NCBI RefSeq assembly: GCF_900112335.1 | Contig: NZ_FOLG01000001.1 | Coordinates: 62,001 to 126,000, forward strand | Direction of reading: 5' to 3' | DNA length: 64,000 bases | Source of the DNA: Tropicimonas isoalkanivorans | GTDB lineage: Bacteria > Pseudomonadota > Alphaproteobacteria > Rhodobacterales > Rhodobacteraceae | Part shown: one piece after another, positions 37,658-45,198 of the stretch | Numbering within the stretch: position 1 is the first letter of the stretch | Layout of the letters: each line of letters opens with the position of its first letter | Program-made: the position numbers and the translations under genes | The notes under the pieces: model-generated | Seen by the model: only the letters and a program-made list of their open reading frames with translations | Told to the model about the DNA's origin: nothing | Database searches by the model: none

Positions 37658-38026
37658 CTACTCGCTCCTCTCCGCGACACGCAGTGGTCCCGACCCCTCC
37701 CCGGGTCCACGACGCAGCAGCGGATAGTACGGATATGCATAAAAAATGGTCATCAGTACGGCAGCCTGCAAGGCTACCGACGTTGTCGCGGCAAAGACAA
37801 CATCGCTACCTGCAGCCACAAGCAATGAGATAGCCCGAAACAGCAATCCGGGAACCCCGGTCGCAATCGCATCGGGCTGCAGGCGCACCTGGCCGAGGCG
37901 GAACGCCGCCAGGCTGATGGTCGCAGCGGCTGTCCAAAACGCGGCATCGGCGCGCGGTCGGACGGCTCCGGACCATCGGGTCCGGCCAACGTGACGATCA
38001 ATGGTCTGAAAGGGGAGACGTCTCAT
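37658..38026 (-). CDS. small hypothetical membrane protein
   Basis: 122 residues from the ATG at 38026, supported by AAGGAAAG seven bases before it. Two hydrophobic segments are visible (about residues 45-65, FWTAAATISLAAFRLG, and 65-105, GVPGLLFRAISLLVAAGSDVVFAATTSVALQAAVLMTIFYAY). Both ends are rich in arginine and glycine. I do not recognise a family. It lies between the rpmA terminator and the GNAT gene on the same strand. Confidence 0.6.
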   Translation of the reverse strand: MRRLPFQTIDRHVGRTRWSGAVRPRADAAFWTAAATISLAAFRLGQVRLQPDAIATGVPGLLFRAISLLVAAGSDVVFAATTSVALQAAVLMTIFYAYPYYPLLRRGPGEGSGPLRVAERSE

Positions 38027-38050
38027 GTCTTTCCTTCCTTGAAGAATCGG

Positions 38051-38081
38051 CGGGGGGACCGGCGCTCTTGCCGATCCCCCC
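38051..38081 (-). terminator. terminator after rpmA
   Basis: GGGGGGA/TCCCCCC (38052-38058 with 38075-38081) closed by a CCGG/CCGA-containing loop; on the minus strand the stem lies 28 bases beyond the rpmA stop. Confidence 0.55.
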
Positions 38082-38108
38082 ACCACGGATTTTTTACCCG
38101 ATTTCGGC

Positions 38109-38378
38109 TTACTCGGCGGCCTCCGCGACCGGGAGAACCGAAATGAACGTGCGGCCCTTGAGGCCCTTGTGGAACTTCACGGCGCCTTCAACGGTGGCGA
38201 AGATCGTGTGATCCTTGCCTTGGCCAACGCCCTCGCCCGGCCACCACTTGTTGCCACGCTGACGGACGATGATGTTGCCGGGCGCGACGGCTTCGCCGCC
38301 GAATTTCTTCACGCCAAGGCGACGGCCAATGGAGTCGCGACCGTTACGGGATGAACCGCCTGCTTTCTTGTGTGCCAT
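38109..38378 (-). CDS. rpmA: 50S ribosomal protein L27
   Basis: 89 residues beginning [16 protein letters not shown], the conserved N-terminal tail that reaches the peptidyl transferase centre, followed by [24 protein letters not shown]. The slightly acidic C-terminus (VLPVAEAAE) is usual for the group. GGAGACTAG precedes the ATG. Encoded 21 bases after rplU. Confidence 0.98.
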   Translation of the reverse strand: MAHKKAGGSSRNGRDSIGRRLGVKKFGGEAVAPGNIIVRQRGNKWWPGEGVGQGKDHTIFATVEGAVKFHKGLKGRTFISVLPVAEAAE

Positions 38379-38399
38379 ATCGCTAGTCTCCTATCTCTC

Positions 38400-39026
38400 T
38401 CAGCCCTGAGCCAACTCTTTGGCCTGATCGACCCAGCCTTCGCGCTCGATGCGCCCTTTGAACGACAGCTTTTCGTTCATCTCGGCGATATCGGCCTCGG
38501 TCCAGGCGGCGATCTGCGCAAAGCTGGTGACACCGGCATCGTGCAGTTTCTTCTCCAGCGCCGGGCCAACGCCCGAAAGCTTCTTCAGGTCGTCCGCTTT
38601 CGCCTCGGCGGCAGGCGCTTCTGCCTTGGCGGAGGCCTTCGGAGCGGGCTCAGCGGCTGCCACCGCAACACCGCCCACGGACCCGGCACCCACCGCAACC
38701 TTGACGCCGGTGGAATCGGCACCCGATTCCAGAATGTCGGTGATCCGCAGAACGGTCAGCTGCTGCCGATGGCCCTTGGTCCGCTTGGAGCCATGCTTAC
38801 GGCGGCGTTTGACGAAGTGAATGGTCTTCACGCCCTTGATCTGGTCAAGCACCTCGGCCTGAACGGCCGCGCCGTCGACCAGCGGTGCGCCCACGGTGGA
38901 GCCGACCATCAGAACGTCATTGAATTGAACGGTTTCGCCGGCAGTTGCCGCCAGCTTTTCGACGCGCAGCACATCGCCCGATTGAACGCGATATTGCTTG
39001 CCGCCGGTCTTGAGGACCGCAAACAT
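38400..39026 (-). CDS. rplU: 50S ribosomal protein L21 with C-terminal helix-hairpin-helix extension
   Basis: 208 residues, about twice the usual 103. Residues 1-103 are canonical L21 ([44 protein letters not shown]). An Ala/Glu/Lys linker follows (about 120-147), then a helix-hairpin-helix motif [19 protein letters not shown] with [19 protein letters not shown] (about 150-190). Such tails occur in several Rhodobacteraceae; the domain resembles those appended to NuoE and small DNA-binding proteins. Its role on the ribosome is unknown. Confidence 0.95.
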   Translation of the reverse strand: MFAVLKTGGKQYRVQSGDVLRVEKLAATAGETVQFNDVLMVGSTVGAPLVDGAAVQAEVLDQIKGVKTIHFVKRRRKHGSKRTKGHRQQLTVLRITDILESGADSTGVKVAVGAGSVGGVAVAAAEPAPKASAKAEAPAAEAKADDLKKLSGVGPALEKKLHDAGVTSFAQIAAWTEADIAEMNEKLSFKGRIEREGWVDQAKELAQG

Positions 39027-39164
39027 GGGTCATTCCTTTGCTCTCGACGCGTCTCTGCGGCCCCCTCTCGGGTGTTCTCGCCGGTGGCCCGGCGCCTCGG
39101 ACAGCGCGCCCTTGCGGGCTTCGTTTCTCATGCCTGGCACGTGGAATCCCCGGCCAGAGTGCGC

Positions 39165-39193
39165 GATATGATCGACTCCGCCCAATCTGTCAA
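39165..39193 (-). promoter_or_regulatory. candidate rplU promoter
   Basis: Minus-strand TTGACA (39193-39188), exact 17-base spacer, then CATATC (39170-39165). The -35 is perfect, the -10 is weak. It would give a leader of roughly 130 bases before rplU. Confidence 0.45.
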
Positions 39194-39298
39194 GACTTTG
39201 CGCCTTCCGGTCAGCGCGACCCTGCACAATGTATCGTGCACGGCCCACCTATCCAATAGGTTCGCATGTACCATCTACTGTGCGGGGTTCAATGTCCC

Positions 39299-40165
39299 CT
39301 ACAGATCCTCGCCAGCCATGAAGCGGGCCGCGGAGAGGCCGAGTTCGTAGGACAGGGTGCGGAACATTTCGCCGAAGGCGGTGAAGAGATTGGCGTTCAA
39401 TTGCCTCCCGGGCTCGCTTGCGCAAAGCTCGACATAGGCGCGCAGGTCCTCTTCCGACAGCGGCTGATAGGCGAGCGCGAGGTAGGAGAAGACCCACGTG
39501 TCCGTCTTGCTTCGGATGGCGCCTTCCTGTGCCCAGACGTCCCGCACCATGTCGTCCTCGCCCATCGGCCGGTCGAAGGCCCCGGCGGCGTTCAGCCCGG
39601 AGTAGAAGGCGTAGTTGGCATTCAACGCGCCTGTGACATTCATCTCGACCAGGTCGTTGACCGTGGCGAAATCCTCCAGCAGTTCGAGGCGCCCGTCGCC
39701 GTCTGCGCGCATCCGGTCCAGCATCACGGCACTTGCCTCCTCCACGGCAGGGTCCATCATCGCACGGCGGGCTCCGATCTCCAGTTCCACGATCTCCTGC
39801 CCGCGGCTCGAGGTGAAGAATTCCGTCAACTCGGTCATCTCGGCGGGGTCAAGATCTGAGCCTAGGCCCTCCTGTACGATCGTCGTCATCCGGCCGGTGT
39901 CGTAGATCTCCCCGACCATCTCCAACCAATCCGCACCGCCCCGGCCGGGGAACATGTCCCGTTCCAGATCAGCGGCATAGCCGATCCCCTCCTGCCGTAT
40001 AAGGTCCACCAACGCGTCGATACGGAGGGCACGCATCAGCGGCTCCGCACCAGCGGGCACCTCTTCGACGGCCGCTGATGGCTCTTCCGTCGCCTGAGCG
40101 ACGGACGGTGGGGTGGCCAAACAGGCGACAAGGGCGAGGGCAACGAGGAACGGACGCGTGAACAT
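39299..40165 (-). CDS. secreted DUF2059 protein
   Basis: 288 residues from the ATG at 40165. A signal peptide (FTRPFLVALALVACLATPPSVAQA) is followed by a helical domain; the DUF2059-like pattern appears in LTEFFTSSRGQEIVELEIGARRAMMD (about 110-135). Strongly acidic, probably periplasmic. Function is unknown. Its upstream region to the tRNA gene is 167 bases with no other gene. Confidence 0.8.
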   Translation of the reverse strand: MFTRPFLVALALVACLATPPSVAQATEEPSAAVEEVPAGAEPLMRALRIDALVDLIRQEGIGYAADLERDMFPGRGGADWLEMVGEIYDTGRMTTIVQEGLGSDLDPAEMTELTEFFTSSRGQEIVELEIGARRAMMDPAVEEASAVMLDRMRADGDGRLELLEDFATVNDLVEMNVTGALNANYAFYSGLNAAGAFDRPMGEDDMVRDVWAQEGAIRSKTDTWVFSYLALAYQPLSEEDLRAYVELCASEPGRQLNANLFTAFGEMFRTLSYELGLSAARFMAGEDL

Positions 40166-40332
40166 GACCTGTCTCCGGGACTTTGGACCACGCTGTCGCC
40201 GATCCGGCGCCATTGCAAGCCCCACGGACTGACAAGGCAGGAAGCGCAGGGAAATCCGTGGCGTGCGGGCGAAAAACACTTGCGCCGGACTTTCGCAGCA
40301 ACTACACCGCGCCCACCCTGATCACGGGACGC

Positions 40333-40422
40333 GGAGAGGTGCCGGAGTGGTCGAACGGGGCGGTCTCGAAAACCGTTGTGGGGGTGACCCCACCCAGGGT
40401 TCGAATCCCTGTCTCTCCGCCA
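40333..40422 (+). tRNA. tRNA-Ser (anticodon CGA)
   Basis: 90 bases with an acceptor stem GGAGAGG/TCTCTCC (one G-T pair), anticodon stem GCGGT/ACCGT enclosing loop CTCGAAA with anticodon CGA at 40367-40369, a long class II variable arm (GTTGTGGGGGTGACCCCACC), T arm CAGGGTTCGAATCCCTG, discriminator G and encoded CCA (40420-40422). Confidence 0.97.
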
Positions 40423-40448
40423 TTTCCCCACTAATGCGCTTGAAGATG

Positions 40449-41810
40449 CTACAACCCCCAGGCGGCCATCTTACGGTCGATTGTCTTGCGAGAGACGCCG
40501 AGCCGCCGTGCGGCCTCAGCGCGGTTGCCGGCACATTGGTCGAGAACGTGCAGGATGTGTCGCTTGGTCACAAGGTCGAGGTTCTCGATGGCTTCCGGTG
40601 CGGTGACGGCGCTGCTGCCGGCAAACTCCTCCGGGAATTCTCCAAGGATCACGGACCGTTCGATCAGGTTCTTCAACTCCCGAACGTTCCCAGGCCAATC
40701 GTAGCGGCGCAGTTTCAGCAGCGTGTCCTCGTTCAGCTCCAGCGAGGCCATCCCGAGCGTGTTCGAAAACTGCTCCATGAACTGCGCGGCGAGTTCGACA
40801 ATATCCTCCGACCGGTCGCGTAAAGGCGGCATCTTGATCGTGAAGACGTTGATCCGGTGGTACAGGTCCACCCGGAACCTGCCCTCCGTCACGGCCTGAT
40901 GCAGGTCGGCGTTGGTTGCGAACAGAAAGCGCAGGTCCAGCGGGATTTCCCGCTCTGCCCCGACGGGCCGGATCTTTTTGTCATCCAGCACGCGCAGCAG
41001 GGCCGCCTGCAACTGGTCGGGCATTTGGGCCACTTCGTCGAGGAACAAGGTGCCGCCGTCGGCCAGCATGAAGAGCCCGGGCTTGAGCCGTCCGCTCTCC
41101 TCGATCACGCCAAACAGTTCCGCAGCGATGCGGTCCGGGTCGAGCACGGCGCAGTTCACGGCGACGAACGGTGCCTCGGACCGGTCCGACATCTCGTGCA
41201 GATGCTCGGCCGCGAGCTCCTTGCCGGTTCCGCTGGCGCCGAGGAACAGCACCGGGGTCGGCAGCGGCGCCAAGCGCTTCAGCATGGAGAGAACCGAGGC
41301 CAGCGCCTCAGACGTTCCCAGCAGCTTGCCACGGGCCGTACGCGCGTAAAGCTCCCGCCGCAGCAACGCGTTCTCGCGACGCAGGTGCTTGCGGTCCAGC
41401 GTGCGTTCGATGGCACCGAGGATCTGGTTTGCGCGGAAGGGTTTCAGCACGAAGTCGCCTATGCCCGCGCGCAGGGCGGCGATGGCGGTTTCGAGGTCCG
41501 CATAGGCCGTGATCAGGATCACGTCGCCGAAGAATCCCTTTCGCCGCTGGTCGTTGATCCAGTCCAGCCCCTTCATCCCGGGCATGACGTTGTCCAGGAT
41601 CAGGACATCGAAATGGCCGACGTCCAGCTTCGCCGTTGCCTCCAGCGGAGATCCCGCCTGTTCCACGCACTTGACGCGGGGGCCGAGCACCTTGGTCAGG
41701 AAGTTACGCATTCCCGGCTCGTCGTCGATTACCAGCACGGAGGCACCGGACAGGTTGCCGCCGTAGTCCTCCGCCGAACTCACCACCGTGCGCTGTGTTG
41801 CCGCCGTCAT
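40449..41810 (-). CDS. NtrC-like AAA+ response regulator lacking the GAFTGA motif
   Basis: 453 residues: receiver (VIDDEPGM, phosphoacceptor Asp73 in LILDNVMPG, Lys in VLKPF), AAA+ domain with Walker A GASGTGKE (191-198) and Walker B GTLFLDE (253-259), and a Fis-type HTH (GNRAEAARRLGVSRKTIDRKM). After ELFG (231-234) the sequence reads VIEESGRLKPGLF instead of the GAFTGA loop that contacts sigma-54, so it is unlikely to activate sigma-54 polymerase. Rhodobacter NtrC shows the same loss and works with the housekeeping sigma. Last gene of the formate dehydrogenase operon; no partner kinase nearby. Confidence 0.9.
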   Translation of the reverse strand: MTAATQRTVVSSAEDYGGNLSGASVLVIDDEPGMRNFLTKVLGPRVKCVEQAGSPLEATAKLDVGHFDVLILDNVMPGMKGLDWINDQRRKGFFGDVILITAYADLETAIAALRAGIGDFVLKPFRANQILGAIERTLDRKHLRRENALLRRELYARTARGKLLGTSEALASVLSMLKRLAPLPTPVLFLGASGTGKELAAEHLHEMSDRSEAPFVAVNCAVLDPDRIAAELFGVIEESGRLKPGLFMLADGGTLFLDEVAQMPDQLQAALLRVLDDKKIRPVGAEREIPLDLRFLFATNADLHQAVTEGRFRVDLYHRINVFTIKMPPLRDRSEDIVELAAQFMEQFSNTLGMASLELNEDTLLKLRRYDWPGNVRELKNLIERSVILGEFPEEFAGSSAVTAPEAIENLDLVTKRHILHVLDQCAGNRAEAARRLGVSRKTIDRKMAAWGL

Positions 41811-41824
41811 GCGCAGACCGTCTC

Positions 41825-41950
41825 CTATTCCAGCCGCACGTTGGGGCTGGAATAGACTGCCTGCGAGGAGAACCCGGCATGGTTCAGCCCGTACCAGGCG
41901 CCGATCGCGATCAGGATGGCGGCCGTAAAGCCTGCAAGCATCGCCTTCAT
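41825..41950 (-). CDS. 41-residue single-helix membrane peptide in the fdh operon
   Basis: An ATG at 41950, seven bases after the WD40-cytochrome stop, opens a 41-codon frame ending at 41825: MKAMLAGFTAAILIAIGAWY then GLNHAGFSSQAVYSSPNVRLE. It has one strong membrane helix (residues 3-20) and a polar C-terminal tail, probably periplasmic. GGGAGA lies eleven bases before the ATG. Position between two operon genes and clean helix make it a credible gene; family not recognised. Confidence 0.72.
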   Translation of the reverse strand: MKAMLAGFTAAILIAIGAWYGLNHAGFSSQAVYSSPNVRLE

Positions 41951-41957
41951 GTTTCGC

Positions 41958-43232
41958 TCAGTCTCCCTTCGTCGCCGTCTCAAGATACTTGATCAGGTCT
42001 TCCCTGTCGCCGGCCCCAGCGATCACCTGCATCGGCATCTTGGACCCTGGAATGTAGTGGTCTGGCCCCTGATCGAAAAGCCGATCGACCGTTTCCGCCG
42101 TCCAGACAATGTCCGACCCGGTGAGTGTGTCCGAATAGCTGTAGTCGGGCACCGTCCCCGCCGCGCGCCCGAAAAGACCGTGCAGCGTCGGCCCCGCCTT
42201 GCGCGAAGGGCCCGGTGAAAGCGCGTGGCATATGGAGCATTTTCGTACGAACTGGCGCTCGCCGTTTGGCATGCTGTCGGCGTTGCGCAAAAAGGTGCGG
42301 TCGTTCCCCATCTCCGGATCGAAGCTGTCCAGAAGGCCCACCGGCCAGGAATAGACGACGTCTTCCAAACCGCCGGCGTGGAGCACCGAGCCATCCGGCG
42401 AAAAGGCCAGTGCCCAGACCGGCCCCTGCCGGGTTGCGCGAAAGTCCTGAACGATCCGCCACTCGGCGGTGTCGAGCACCATGATGTAGCCGTGACCGTC
42501 TCCCACGGCGATGCGGCCGGTTTGGGCGTTGTAGGCCATTGCCAGCACCGGCCGCCGGTCCAGTGTGAAATCCGCAATCTGCGCGCCGGATTCGGCATCG
42601 ATGACACGTGTGCCGCCATCCACGGCGCCATAGGCCACCCACCCCTCTCCGACGATCAGGCAGTTCACGCCGAACCCGTGCCGGGCCAGCGGTGCCGGGG
42701 TACCGCCCGCCAAGTCGTACCGCAAAACGAGGCCGGCAGACGTGCTGGCGTACAGATGCTCGCCGCCGGGATCGAAGGCCACGTCGTTGACGCCTGCCCC
42801 GGGCGGGGGCAGCGTTTGCGCCGCGCTGCCATCGAGAGGCCAAAGCCGGATGGTGCCATCCCAACTTCCACTGGCGACTAGATCGCCGTTCGGTGAAACA
42901 GCGACCCCGGCAACCTTTCCCTGGTGCTGCCCCAGCAGTCGGGGCGCCCTGCCCCAGAGTCGTACGGCGAAATCATCCCCGCCTGTCACGAGCTCGCCAT
43001 TCGGCCCGAAGGCAATTGCGGTCACGGCCGCTTCATGCCCCTCCAGCCACACCGGCGTGCCGCCCGCCCACAGGCCCACGGAGTTATCGAAGCTAGCGCT
43101 CGCAACTTCGCCGTCCGGCGACACGGCGATCCCCATGATCGGCCCGCCATGCCCCTTCAACGTTTCGAACTCCTGCGCGGACAGATCCCCTGCCAAGGCC
43201 GCTGCGAGGAATGTCAGCACGTAGCGCAACAC
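41958..43232 (-). CDS. periplasmic WD40 beta-propeller fused to cytochrome c
   Basis: 424 residues. A signal peptide (LRYVLTFLAAALAGDLSA) precedes six or seven WD40-type repeats (FETLKGHGGPIMGIAVSPDGEVASASFDNSVGLWAGG and successors, to about residue 310), followed by a class I cytochrome c domain with heme motif CSICH and a likely axial methionine in PGSKMPM (about 390-396). One base after fdh gamma. Placement suggests an electron acceptor or docking protein for the formate dehydrogenase, exposed to the periplasm. Confidence 0.87.
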   Translation of the reverse strand: MLRYVLTFLAAALAGDLSAQEFETLKGHGGPIMGIAVSPDGEVASASFDNSVGLWAGGTPVWLEGHEAAVTAIAFGPNGELVTGGDDFAVRLWGRAPRLLGQHQGKVAGVAVSPNGDLVASGSWDGTIRLWPLDGSAAQTLPPPGAGVNDVAFDPGGEHLYASTSAGLVLRYDLAGGTPAPLARHGFGVNCLIVGEGWVAYGAVDGGTRVIDAESGAQIADFTLDRRPVLAMAYNAQTGRIAVGDGHGYIMVLDTAEWRIVQDFRATRQGPVWALAFSPDGSVLHAGGLEDVVYSWPVGLLDSFDPEMGNDRTFLRNADSMPNGERQFVRKCSICHALSPGPSRKAGPTLHGLFGRAAGTVPDYSYSDTLTGSDIVWTAETVDRLFDQGPDHYIPGSKMPMQVIAGAGDREDLIKYLETATKGD

Positions 43233-43233
43233 C

Positions 43234-44469
43234 CTATTCCGCCGGGTGCGCGGTCCCGTCTCGCGCCTTCACCTTCTTGAGCCAAAGGGAATGGTGCTCC
43301 CGGGCCCACTGCTCCTCGACGTAGCCTGTGCCCATGGCATCGAACGCGCCCTCCATGCCGAGCGTGCCGATGTAGATATGGCCGATGATCATCGCCATGA
43401 AGAGAAATCCGAAGGCGGCGTGGACGATCTGGGTGTACTGCATCTCCTCCTGCGGGGTGAGTGGCACCGGCAGGTCATTGAAGCCCGCCCAGGACAGCAC
43501 GCCAAGGCCGTTGATCCAGGCGAAGACATCATCGAAGACCAGCACCCGGAATGGCAGCAACAGGCTCAGACCCGTCGCCACGGCGCCAATCGACATGAGC
43601 ATGACGGACCAAAAGATGATCTTCTGCCCCGCGTTGAACTTGCCCGCCGGCGGGTGGACGGAATCGTCGAACAATCCGCCCATCTGACGGAGCCAGCGCA
43701 GATCGTTCATGTTCGGGATGTTGAACCGCACCCATTTGAAGAAGATCAGCACGACGCCCAGCATGAATGCGAAGCTGATGCTGTTGTGGATGAGCTTCGA
43801 CCAATGTGCAAAATCGGCATGTGCCTCCTTGCCCATCACGTCGATGAGGTACGGCCGCCCATACATCGAGACAAGTCCGGTGATCGCCAGCATCACGAAG
43901 GACCCGGCGGTCAGCCAATGGGCAAATCGGTCGATGCTGCCAAAGCGCAGGATCTTGCGCCCGGTCTTCTCGCCCACAATCGGCACGCGCCCGCGGATGA
44001 GGTAGAATACGGCCAGAACGCCGATCATCCCAAGAAGCAGCCAGCCGCCCCATTTCGCAATGACATCCTCGCGAAACTCCAGCCACCACATGCCACCGTC
44101 CTGGATCAGGACATTTGTCGCCGGCCCACGGCTGGTGGCGTCCGTGCTGGCTTCGTCGTAACGCAGCGCCCGCCACATCTCCGCGTCCGACACGCCGCCG
44201 AGCGTGCCGAGCTGCCCCGTGATGGCGGCGGCATTGGCGGGGTCGCCCGTGGCCGTCCTGCGGAACGTGTCGTCGATCTGCTGGCCGCGCTGACGCGCCA
44301 TGATGTCTTCGCGGGTCTGCGCTCCGCCGGTTTCCTGCCGCGCCGCCACCAGAGCCGCCTCGTCCAGGCCGTCCCGATCTGCCGTCAGCGGCGTCAGGAT
44401 GAGCATCGCGAGGACGATAAGGACGATCAGTGCGAGGAACGCGCCGAAGCCGGATTTTCGAGTGCCCAT
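43234..44469 (-). CDS. formate dehydrogenase gamma subunit (cytochrome b556)
   Basis: 411 residues from the ATG at 44469. After an N-terminal helix and a periplasmic segment of about 100 residues, the cytochrome b core holds four helices with heme-ligand histidines (FGSIDRFAHWLTAGSFVMLAITGL, FAHWSKLIHNSISFAFMLGV, IVHAAFGFLFMAMIIGHIYIG). It anchors the alpha-beta dimer to the membrane and passes electrons to quinone. About twice the length of Escherichia coli FdnI because of the N-terminal part. Confidence 0.93.
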   Translation of the reverse strand: MGTRKSGFGAFLALIVLIVLAMLILTPLTADRDGLDEAALVAARQETGGAQTREDIMARQRGQQIDDTFRRTATGDPANAAAITGQLGTLGGVSDAEMWRALRYDEASTDATSRGPATNVLIQDGGMWWLEFREDVIAKWGGWLLLGMIGVLAVFYLIRGRVPIVGEKTGRKILRFGSIDRFAHWLTAGSFVMLAITGLVSMYGRPYLIDVMGKEAHADFAHWSKLIHNSISFAFMLGVVLIFFKWVRFNIPNMNDLRWLRQMGGLFDDSVHPPAGKFNAGQKIIFWSVMLMSIGAVATGLSLLLPFRVLVFDDVFAWINGLGVLSWAGFNDLPVPLTPQEEMQYTQIVHAAFGFLFMAMIIGHIYIGTLGMEGAFDAMGTGYVEEQWAREHHSLWLKKVKARDGTAHPAE

Positions 44470-44555
44470 CGTGTCTTTCTCGGTTGTCCGCAGATGGCCC
44501 ATGACGATCCGGCACATCCCTGGGCCAAAGGTCTAGGGACGCGCCGGCAATTGGA

Positions 44556-44584
44556 GGCACCCGGGGCGAGGCTCCCCGGATGCC
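44556..44584 (-). terminator. stem-loop after fdh beta
   Basis: GGCA-C-CCGGGG and CCCCGG-A-TGCC enclose a seven-base loop, ten bases after the beta-subunit stop. No T-run; likely processing or stabilising element within the operon. Confidence 0.5.
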
Positions 44585-44593
44585 AGAGCGGCC

Positions 44594-45187
44594 TCAGCCG
44601 CCCTTCTGGTCGTAGGCGGTGCCCCAGCCCCAGGCACCCGAGCCGAACCCGCGCGCCACCACGCGTTCGCGATAGGTCGCGGAAACGACGTCGCCGTCGC
44701 CCGCAAGAAGCGCCTTGGTCGAGCACATTTCGGCGCAGAGCGGCAGCTTGCCCTCGGCGATCCGGTTGCGCCCGTATTTCGAGAACTCCGCGTTGGAGAA
44801 GGTCTCTTCCGGTCCGCCGGCGCAGAAGGTGCATTTGTCCATCTTGCCGCGCGATCCGAAGTTGCCCGCCTGCGGGTACTGCGGCGCGCCGAAGGGACAG
44901 GCGTAGAAGCAGTAGCCGCAGCCGATGCACAGGTCCTTGGAGTGCAGAACGATCCCGTCCTCACTCTGATAGAAGCAGTCCACCGGGCAGACGGCCATGC
45001 AGGGCGCGTCCGAGCAGTGCATGCATGCCACCGAGATGGACCGTTCCCCCGGCTGGCCATCCTGGATGGTCACGACCCTCCGGCGGTTGATGCCCCAGGG
45101 AACTTCGTTCTCGTTCTTGCAGGCGGTGACGCAGGCATTGCACTCGATGCAGCGCTCGGCGTCGCAGAGAAATTTTGCTCTACCCAT
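44594..45187 (-). CDS. fdh3B: formate dehydrogenase beta subunit (four [4Fe-4S])
   Basis: 197 residues with four ferredoxin-type cysteine clusters: CIECNACVTACKNEN (13-27), CMHCSDAPCMAVCP (about 55-68), CIGCGYCFYACPFG (about 87-100) and CTFCAGG with a later CAEMC. It relays electrons from the alpha to the gamma subunit. GGAGATAG precedes the ATG; ten bases separate it from the alpha stop. Resembles FdhB of the FDH3-type periplasmic enzymes. Confidence 0.95.
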   Translation of the reverse strand: MGRAKFLCDAERCIECNACVTACKNENEVPWGINRRRVVTIQDGQPGERSISVACMHCSDAPCMAVCPVDCFYQSEDGIVLHSKDLCIGCGYCFYACPFGAPQYPQAGNFGSRGKMDKCTFCAGGPEETFSNAEFSKYGRNRIAEGKLPLCAEMCSTKALLAGDGDVVSATYRERVVARGFGSGAWGWGTAYDQKGG

Positions 45188-45198
45188 TCTCTATCTCC

